In this document: piece by piece, positions 56,742 to 64,000 of the stretch
Layout of the letters: each line of letters begins with the position of its first letter
Numbering within the stretch: the first letter of the stretch is position 1
NCBI GenBank assembly: GCA_024305745.1
Contig: JAHRBS010000007.1
Location: 2,170,001 to 2,234,000 of the forward strand
Length of the DNA: 64,000 nt
Reading direction: 5' to 3'
DNA from: Polyporus tsugae
Lineage: Eukaryota > Basidiomycota > Agaricomycetes > Polyporales > Polyporaceae
Program-made: the position numbers and the translations under genes
The notes under the pieces: model-generated
Told to the model about the DNA's origin: nothing
The model's database searches: none
Seen by the model: the letters and a program-made list of their open reading frames with translations, nothing else

Positions 56742-57874
56742 ATGCTCTACAGTACCGCAGCAATGCCCGCCGAAACCATCCCGAAACCCCACAATCCCTC
56801 TAGACGCGTCTTAAACATTGACGGTGACAGAGAGTCTCTAGCACGTCAAATGAGGCTTGATGGCAACAAGAACAAACTGAAGTTGTACTTCGATATCATG
56901 GTATGTCCCGACTCCCAGCGTAAACCGTGCATGTTATCTAGGAGCATACTTATTCCCTTGTGACAGAACAATACGGGGATGCTATGCAATCAGTATTTCC
57001 CGTTCAACGAAAATGTGTCTGGGGGCTGGAAGGTCAAGCCAATTCTGCGCGTGTTGGTTCCCAAGGTACGAATCTTGCGTGCTCTCATTTGTAGTCAGTA
57101 GATTATATGACGCCTCTTCTAGCTCCTGAAAAAGTTTCCTGTCCTACGCAACTACGTGGACCTTTGGCCAATCGCCGCTATGGTCTCCCGCCATCATGCG
57201 CTGTGCAAAGCGGGATCGAAAAAGGGTATTATCCGTTCAGCGTCTTGGCAAGTGAGTTTGCTCCCGTTCGCCGAAGTCATTATCTTCCTGCTGAAGGCGA
57301 CACACGTCACTCACGCACGCCTTAGTCCAACGTTATCAAACCGATCGTCGGTGGCAATTTGAGCACTCCCAATACGTACACTCGCAGAATGAACACTCGC
57401 AATATGGTCACTCGCAGTACGAAGGCTCCAGGATACAAGGACGCAGCAGGACGGTCACATAAACTGTGCTACTCCCAGGTTAGTCCACCGAGGGTTCGCT
57501 GTAGATCCACTGTGAGACAAATCCAGCAAGCTGATGTTGAAACACCAATATCATAGGACATTGCCAGGTGCAAGGGTACTGGCAGTAACGGTCACAATGA
57601 CGACGACTGGGATGCGTCACCGTGGCCCACTTCACCCCGAGCTCCGACTTCGGAGGATCCACCCTCCGTCGTTCATTTCTTGAGTACGCTTGCGCAGGAC
57701 CTCAGCGCCCTGTTGCCCGTGTTCAACGAGCACGGTGTAGGGGACGACGCATCCTTGCGGAACATGCTTCGCCTGGATAACTGGCGCGGTTGGATGTATG
57801 CTTGGGTTAAGGAGGGTGTGTTGACGGAATTGCAGTTTCAAATGGTCATCGACGGGCTAAAGAAGCTGGCCTAA
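56742..57874 (+). CDS. Protein of unknown function with DLWPIAAM motif
   Basis: Five exons (56742-56900, 56967-57065, 57123-57251, 57326-57478, 57557-57874) give 285 residues. I do not recognise the family. The N-terminal part (RRVLNIDGDRESLARQMRLD, LKLYFDIM) and the centre (LRNYVDLWPIAAMVSRHHALCKAGSKKG) look conserved and basic. A short repeat follows (three near-copies of a 15-bp unit encoding xxYTR/MNTR/MVTR). The C-terminal 70 residues form helices resembling a SAM-like domain (LSALLPVFNEHGVGDDASL, GWMYAWVKEGVLTELQFQMVIDGLKKLA). A second in-frame ATG at 56763 is possible. All exon joins are phase 0, which makes the model easy to test. Confidence 0.68.
57371..57415. repeat. Three tandem 15-bp coding units
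   Basis: Three consecutive 15-bp units ending in ACTCGC or the close variant encode five-residue blocks ending Thr-Arg within the unknown protein at 56742-57874. Confidence 0.75.
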
Positions 57875-58327
57875 ATGTCAAGCTACGTAGAATTGTTCAC
57901 GAGTCGGCTATCGGTTGTATCTCTTCAACCTATTCAATCACCACTCACGATGTCTTGCCTGGCGCATTCGGTTCATAGGCACGCGAAGGTAGAGGGCCTT
58001 AAAACTAATCAACAAAAATTCCGACCAAGACCTTGAAGAACATATCAAGTCCACGCAAATCATGCCTGGAGGTGCTCAAAGCCAAGAGGTTCTTGGACCA
58101 TTGTTAACTGCACAAGGCTTGTCCTTATAACCATTGAAGATCTGTAGAATTCTCGTATACACGAAGAATGGGACATGCCTCGTCCATAGAGGCCCACGTA
58201 CGAACATGTGCGTCATGGATACACGAATCGGTGGAAGGACAACAGGTAACGCTACATGCAAACCTAGCAGAAACGATCACTGACCAACTAACTGGTCAGC
58301 TGCTGTACCATTACAATTGATAGTCGC
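57875..58327. other. Intergenic region between convergent genes
   Basis: These 0.45 kb separate two 3' ends. I see no gene, repeat or RNA feature. Confidence 0.4.
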
Positions 58328-59283
58328 CTACCTCTTGAGCTTCGCACGCCGATCGAGCATAGCTTCAGCCAACCGGCCTTCCTTCTTGGCACGTTTGAGC
58401 TGCGAGGTACCTCACATTAGACACAAGTTCGAGACATGAATGTCATTGAAACTGACCTCTTTCTTATCGTCTTCTGATACAATAGACCTTCCCGCCCCCC
58501 ATGCTTGGTATAGCTTACTGCGGGCATTTCGATTTAGCTGAGAAGGCGTGAAACTGAATCCTTGGCGAGAACGCACTTGGTGGACGCTTCGTCTACCGTG
58601 GACATGTCTATCATACCATCCTTCCGCTTCTTTTCCTCCGCATGTGCTTCCTTCTTGTATTTGCTCTGGATCTTGACCCAGAACCGTTCCCCAAAGCCCA
58701 CCTCCTCGGAGTCGCCACGCAACGCAAGCTGTCCACCGGCAACTTCGTCCACGCTCAAGTACTTCTCATAGACGTTCTGGAACGCGACCATTCCATCCGG
58801 GAAGACCACTGGTGTCCACTCCTCTTGAGGACCACGCGCCTCTCGGTCTGAAGATACGAGCCCGTGTTTGTCGCAAGACACGAACTTGCCCTCGCCCACA
58901 CCTGTACGGATGTTGATCGTGGGTGAACCTGCGACCCGCGTGATGACCCAGACCTGCGAGACGTCCGTTGGTGTTCGCTCTACGATAGCCGGCGACTCGG
59001 ACTCGTCGGTCTTGTCCTTGTCAATAGAGTGCAAGGCAATGCGACCGCGGGTGGAGTCGTAGGTGACGCATATTGGAGAAGGGTCGGATGGATGGATGAT
59101 AAAGGTGGGACCGCGGATCTCGTTTGCTCCCTCTGGTGAAACCCATGTCTCCGGAGTCTCGTTGTCTTCCTCCTTGCGCCGCCTCCTGCTGGGGCCCTCG
59201 TCTCCTCCATCCTCATGCTTGCGCTTCGTCCTCGTCTTTTCGCCCTTGAACTTCAGCTTGGTAGAACGGACCTTTTCAGACAT
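58328..59283 (-). CDS. FRG1-like actin/RNA-binding protein
   Basis: Three exons (59283-58577, 58517-58457, 58399-58328) give 279 residues, the usual size for FRG1. A Lys/Arg-rich start (KLKFKGEKTRTKRKHED) leads into the fascin-like trefoil: GPTFIIHPSDPSPICVTYD, TPTDVSQVWVITRVAGS, KFVSCDKHGLVSSDREARGP and VAFQNVYEKYLSVDE. The C-terminus (NKLYQAWGAGRSIVS, KRAKKEGRLAEAMLDRRAKLKR) matches the family. FRG1 is a nuclear protein linked to spliceosomes and actin. The donor at 58576 was chosen because it alone gives ASTNKLYQAWG; reading through would stop after a non-conserved tail. The gene is divergent from ribosomal protein L26 with about 0.25 kb between starts. Confidence 0.9.
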
Positions 59284-59535
59284 GACACGGGGCGAGATGT
59301 GGGGTAGCAGAGGCAACGAGGTTGAGAAATCCGAGTAGAGAAAGAGACGGGATAAGATAGCCAGCGGAGGTCGCAGCGGCACTGACCTTGGCAAGCGGCG
59401 TGACAGGCGTCATTGAGCGCTTGAATGTGATGAATTGTGTGACGCGTGACACCATGCGCCAGCGTCTAGCATTATCCGCCACTGGAAGGGGGAAAATCTG
59501 CCATCGTCACCGCCGACATCCTCAAGATCCTCAAG

Positions 59536-60321
59536 ATGAAGTTCAACCCCGGTTAGTGCTTGTTCATCGCAGGCTAGGATGCTGTCGTTTCGTTCTGGAG
59601 AAGGATCTGGAATAGCTGGAGATGCGGATTTGGATGGATGGGTTGGATGTGTTGTGGATGTGGGGTGCATACGGACAGTTCAGGTATGCTAACATCATTG
59701 TCTCTCTCGTCCAGACGTCTCCTCCTCCCGGCGCAAGTCGCACAAGGCGCACTTCTCTGCCCCATCCTCCGTCCGGCGCAAAATCATGTCTTCTTCGCTT
59801 GCGAAGGACCTCCGCGGCAAGTACAACGTAAGTCATATCCAAACCCTTTGACCGTGCATGGACGATGCATTGACGCTTCTGATGGCTTCGTCCTTGGCCC
59901 TTTCTCGTATTCCTGTAGACCCGCGCACTACCCATCCGCAAGGACGACGAAGTCCGGATTGTTCGGGGCAAGTACAAGGGTCGGGAGGGCAAGGTCACCC
60001 AGGTCTACCGTAAGAAGTGGGTCATCCACGTCGACCGTGTCCAGCGCGACAAGTCGAATGGCGCGACCGTTCCCATTGGTATCCACCCCAGCAATGTCGT
60101 CATCACCAGCATCAAGCTTGACAAGGACAGGTCAGTTCAACATCACACCCCAACATGCATACCTTCCTTGACAATCGCACGAATAGGCGGGCAATCCTTG
60201 ACCGTAAGGACAGGAAGAAGAGCGCAACGAAGACGGCGGGTGAGGACGTCGAGATGGTTGACGTGCGTATCATATCAACCTCTCATGCTGTTGTATTTCT
60301 AACATGGTATCAAAATAGTAA
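59536..60321 (+). CDS. 60S ribosomal protein L26 (uL24)
   Basis: Five exons (59536-59551, 59715-59827, 59919-60130, 60187-60262, 60319-60321) give 139 residues. The protein sits at the exit-tunnel side of the large ribosomal subunit. Characteristic parts are [19 protein letters not shown] at the start, [23 protein letters not shown] (KOW motif) and [19 protein letters not shown] near the end, with a VEMVD C-terminus. The first exon ends 16 nt after the ATG before a long 163-nt intron, a pattern typical of ribosomal protein genes. The stop codon TAA appears to be a separate 3-nt exon after an intron with a CTAAC branch point; reading through instead would add a non-conserved tail. Confidence 0.94.
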
Positions 60322-60595
60322 TTTCTCTGTTCTGCTCTTGCACTCTGTTCTTCTGGCTTTCGTCGCATCATCAGCAAAATCTCACATGTATGTATGCCAC
60401 TACGCATATGTTATGCCACATAGGCCCCAGGCCATCTCCCGTCCCTTGCGAGCGAAAGTGGAGAGAATACTAGATCTGTCCGAGTGAATCCCGATAGATA
60501 GTCGTAAACTTGTTGTATTGTACAGGACGATGGGTATCGCATCCATTGAAGTGAAAGCATGAGCGGACATACAGCCGCAACGACGCGTTGCAGAC

Positions 60596-61581
60596 TCAGA
60601 ATATCACATCCTGGTCTTTGCTTCCCAAAATATCCCCACCGCCGCCAGCCAATGTTGGCTGCACATCTTCGTCATCCTCGTCATCCTCAGCCTCGAGTGC
60701 TCTCCTGGTTGCCTCCGCTGTCTCCGCATCACGCTTCTTCTTGCCTTGTACCTTCTTCAAACTAGAGGACGGATAGCGTCGGGATTTTCGCGCACCTCGA
60801 AGCAACATTCACTTACCGGAAGAACTCCTCTCTGTCCATTTCGTCCAATTCACTCGTGATATATTTAATCGTGTTCTCCAGTCGAGGAATGACGACGTGC
60901 TCTATGGCGTTCACGCGACGATTCGTCGCACGGATCACTTCATCGAGGATCATGAACGCCGTCTGCAACGACGCAAGCTCGACCAACGTCTCGACCGCCT
61001 TCGCGTAGACTTCCTTCGCACGCAAAACTTGCTGACCGCCACGGCCAAGGCCCGTGAGGTTGAAGTCTGCACGGACGACACAATGGCAACGATAACAGAT
61101 CATAATCAGGGCAAGAGGGAACGAGCGACAGAATGAGCGGGGTGCGCACCTAAACCCGGCACCCTATCGACCTCGAACGTCGGGAGGACGACGCCCGAGA
61201 CGTTCTCCTGTTTCGCCTTCACCTTGAACGACGCCGACTTGGCCTGCTCCTGCACGAGGTACGAGATGTCGCCCGTCGCGTACGTCACCTCGGCGAGCGA
61301 GAACGACGCCAGCTGCATCACTCGGCCCATCTTCCGTTTGGCCTGCAAAGCACCCCCGAACAGTCCATTTAGTCTCCGTACATCAATGCGGATAGGACTT
61401 GCAGGATGGGGCTACTTACCTCATCTACCCTGCGGAGGATGGCACGGAAGCGGGTGGTGAGGGCGTCGCGCTTCTTGGCCAGGAGCGAGTGTCCGGTCTG
61501 CGCTCCCTTGAGGCGGAGCTTGGTGTTGGTCAACGCCATCCGCGTCGGGAATATATTCTCGCGAGGTCCGGTGCCCGACAT
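60596..61581 (-). CDS. V-type ATPase subunit D (Vma8)
   Basis: Four exons (61581-61420, 61342-61150, 61066-60817, 60761-60596) give 256 residues, matching the family. Subunit D is part of the central stalk that couples ATP hydrolysis in V1 to proton transport in the vacuolar and endosomal membrane. Seen: [21 protein letters not shown] and [17 protein letters not shown] at the N-terminus (long helix), then [36 protein letters not shown] and [19 protein letters not shown], and [17 protein letters not shown] near the end. The C-terminal 40 residues are acidic and Gly-rich as in other fungi. The donor at 61149 keeps the GLDFNLTG junction. Confidence 0.95.
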
Positions 61582-61863
61582 ATTGATCGCCTACAGTCCT
61601 GATAGGAGGATGCTGAACGAGGATGGGACGGGCTCTGAAGTCGATGGTGCACGAAAGCAGTAACTTAGACGCTCGACAGAGAGCAGTCAGATCCAGGCTC
61701 ACGAGTCACACACGTGGGCCCAACGGTGCTTCCGCCCAGCCAGCGTTGCTTCACCAATGAATGCTTAAATAGATTGGCACGATAAATCTAGACATTTCCC
61801 ACTGGATGCACCAGAAATACATATCAAAACGGAACGAAAAGGTACGACGGAAGGCATATACGA

Positions 61864-63152
61864 TCACGCAATGGTATACTGCCCGTAGTTCTTGTCCGGG
61901 TCATAAACCTTAGGGCGTTACGGTCAGTCACTTGCGACAGACCATAAGCAGAGGAATGACCCACCTCCCAACGCGAAGCAGGGAAAATATGCTTGTTACG
62001 TTGATACCAGCTTCTTTCAACGACCTTGCCCGCATGGGACTCGTCTTTCTCGATAGACGCGTCGGCCAAGAGTCGCACGTCGTCATGGACGTCAAAGTTG
62101 AATAAGGGGCCAGACTTGCCGCGGGCCTTATTCACGATGAAGTCGTAAAACGCGTAGTGCTGCAGCGTTCATGAGGATAAATGCGGACAACCGAGAGCGC
62201 AAGTGACGTACACCAGGGACGATCAGGTCCTCCTGTGAACAGATATCAGAACATATTCCCAGACGTGCATGGATCCCTACATACCTTCACATACATGAGG
62301 TTGTCGACACTAACACTGCGCAGCTCCGGGAACTGCTGTCGGCACTTCTCGAGGAAGGTGGAGATGGTATCTCCCTTCTTGCACTACATAGCATAGCAAG
62401 GATGGGCATCCCGAGTGTATGTCCCTACATGGTCAGGCGCGCAACATATGCAAAATCTGACAGAATAATTACCATCACACTCTTACGGTGTCCGCTTCCG
62501 TCCCAGTACGAGTACGTGATCTCAATATCCTCTTTCTTGAGGTCCTCCTGCTTCCGCAACCACTCCTGGCGGAGTTCCTCCCGCTCTCGGCGTTCGGCCT
62601 CCTCGCGCTCCCGGTCAGGCAGGAAAGAGGTATCAACCTCAGGGTTCTTGCGCGATTTAGATTTCTTTAAGAGTGGCCCATCACCATTGGGCGAGGCGGA
62701 CCCGTTCTCTTCATCCTCGTCGTCGTTGAGGGCGAATGACAAAGTAGATTTGGCCGCCTTCTTGCGCTTCTTCACCTTCTTCTCCTCCCTAAACAAACAC
62801 TCCACGTCCGGTGAGCAACCCGAGGCAACATACACGGACGGTGGAATATGCCACAGCCGCAAGAATTCCAGACATACTTGAGTTCGTTTGTACGCGCCGC
62901 CTCGCGGGCCTTCGCCTCCTCAAGCTCCTTCCTGCGCTGCTGGAAGTCCTCAAGTCGCACGAGACCGACCGTGCTCTTCTTGAGCGTGTCCTCCATCGAG
63001 TCATTCTGGCCGACGAACCGGTTCGAGGAGGGCCTGGCCTTCTCTGTCTCCTGGATGAGCGACTGCTTCTGCCGCTCGAAGTCCTCGCGCATTTGCGTGC
63101 GCTGCTTGGTGAGCGCGTCCTCGCGGCGCCCTTCGGCTTTGCTGGTAGACAT
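61864..63152 (-). CDS. XAP5/FAM50-family nuclear protein
   Basis: Six exons (63152-62878, 62788-62473, 62383-62285, 62232-62212, 62159-61965, 61908-61864) give 316 residues. The charged N-terminus ([20 protein letters not shown]) is typical, and the XAP5 domain follows with [70 protein letters not shown] and [19 protein letters not shown]. Members are nuclear proteins connected with splicing and transcription. Exon 4 is only 21 nt. The gene is divergent from mitochondrial ribosomal protein S13, with only 177 bp between starts. Confidence 0.95.
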
Positions 63153-63329
63153 GAGGTGGAAGGAGGGAAAGGCGAGATGGCGGTTGAAAGTGAAGGAGGT
63201 GGCCAAATAGGCGCCCCAAGAGGTCTCGTGCAACGACTCGCATGATGGGCGCCTGCGCATCCGCTTCTTTCCTCCGCCCACCGGTACAGTCACTGCGTGC
63301 AGTCCACAGGCCAGAAGCCGTCTACCACC
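63153..63329. promoter_or_regulatory. Short divergent promoter, XAP5 / mS13
   Basis: Only 177 bp separate the two start codons, so both promoters and leaders must overlap here. No TATA box is evident. Confidence 0.55.
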
Positions 63330-63868
63330 ATGCATATCCTTGGCGTGCTTCTGCCCGAAAACCAGCTGGTGAAGGTGGGTCATATGTCTCAGGAGTAGCT
63401 CATTGTGAAGCGCGAGATTAATGACGAAGGAACCAGCATGCCTTGACACACTTCTACGGTATCGGGCAGACGACCGCCCTCCGCCTCTGCGCGCGCGTGC
63501 AGATCCACGACCGCTGCAGAGTGCGTAACCTGAACCAGTCCCAGGTGACTTCCCTCACCGCCTTCCTCTCGTCCCCCGCCAACTCCCCGCCCGTCGCCGC
63601 GCACGCCCTTGCCGCGCCGAGCTGCGTCCCACCCTCGCTGGCACAACCACTCCCGGAGAAGGTGGTCCCGGCCCCCACAGACCGCCTACGGGAGATTAAG
63701 ATCGAGTCGGACTTGCGCAGGCAGATGCGGGAGAACATCGCGCACCAGCGCATGATCGGCAGTTATGTCGGACGGAGGCACGCGATGCACCTCCCGGTCA
63801 GGGGCCAGAACACGCAGAGCAACGCACGGACGGCGAGGAAGCTCAACAGGGTCGAGCGGTACAACTAG
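63330..63868 (+). CDS. Mitochondrial ribosomal protein S13 (uS13m)
   Basis: Two exons (63330-63374, 63437-63868) give 158 residues. The protein belongs to the head of the small mitochondrial ribosomal subunit. It starts [15 protein letters not shown], with [21 protein letters not shown] across the intron, followed by [16 protein letters not shown]. The C-terminal domain has [46 protein letters not shown], the classical S13 end that contacts rRNA. A Pro/Ala-rich insertion of about 50 residues sits between the halves. A downstream TTG is not needed because the upstream exon restores the normal N-terminus. Confidence 0.93.
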
Positions 63869-64000
63869 TCCGCTTTCTATGCACCCGTGTCCCCCCCTCT
63901 CGCTGGTGAGTCTTTGCCTCTTCCTGCCTAAATCCCCCTACCACGTCCCCCGCGTCCTGCTCGCTTCCCGTGTCTCGTGTCTCGCTTCTCAGCCCCCGCC
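63869..64000. other. Pyrimidine-rich end of window
   Basis: The last 130 bases are pyrimidine-rich and hold no supported coding exon; they are probably the mS13 3' region. Confidence 0.4.

Noticed and set aside
1..64000. tRNA genes, rRNA, CRISPR arrays and mobile elements
   Set aside because: I looked for B-box-like GGTTCGA contexts, regular spaced repeats, terminal repeats and transposase motifs and found none I could support by eye; a tRNAscan and repeat search would settle this.

Overview
The window is nuclear DNA of a filamentous basidiomycete, most likely an Agaricomycete. The evidence is dense genes on both strands, many short spliceosomal introns (mostly about 50-75 nt, GT-AG with a few GC-AG), GC-rich exons, and fungal families such as Zn2Cys6 regulators, an opsin-related membrane protein, a sulfide:quinone oxidoreductase and multiplied F-box proteins. 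I reconstructed 29 protein loci by joining exons in phase; I see no rRNA, tRNA, CRISPR or recognisable transposon.

Layout: 1-848 is the 3' part of an O-methyltransferase. 1495-6040 (minus) holds a secreted cupredoxin and an Mso1-like Sec1-binding protein. 6983-16569 holds sulfide:quinone oxidoreductase, an RNase MRP subunit (Rmp1-like), a beta-adaptin, an OTU deubiquitinase and an aldo/keto reductase. After a 1.3 kb empty stretch come an opsin-related protein without the retinal lysine (17869-18953), a transcription factor with two tandem Zn2Cys6 clusters (19428-21802, minus) and a 1277-residue disordered protein (22378-26399). 26673-35608 carries a short-chain dehydrogenase, a SET-domain methyltransferase, a UPF0658-type multi-membrane protein, a GPI-anchored secreted protein that looks broken, and a DNAJC9-like co-chaperone.

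35842-44502 is an array of three head-to-tail paralogous F-box/zinc-finger genes, the clearest local expansion. 44794-63868 is mostly housekeeping: an FHIP-like trafficking protein, a coiled-coil protein, a membrane protein, a USP48-like deubiquitinase with C-terminal ubiquitin-like and RanBP2-type zinc-finger regions, a protein of unknown function, FRG1, ribosomal protein L26, V-ATPase subunit D, an XAP5/FAM50 protein and mitochondrial ribosomal protein S13.

The genes do not form one pathway. Themes are ubiquitin biology (OTU, USP48, three F-box proteins), membrane traffic (beta-adaptin, Mso1-like, FHIP, V-ATPase) and RNA processing or translation (Rmp1, FRG1, XAP5, L26, mS13). About ten divergent gene pairs share intergenic regions of roughly 0.2-0.9 kb. 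The unusual points are the double zinc cluster, the lysine-less opsin, the F-box array, the disabled secreted-protein gene and several very small exons or GC-AG introns.
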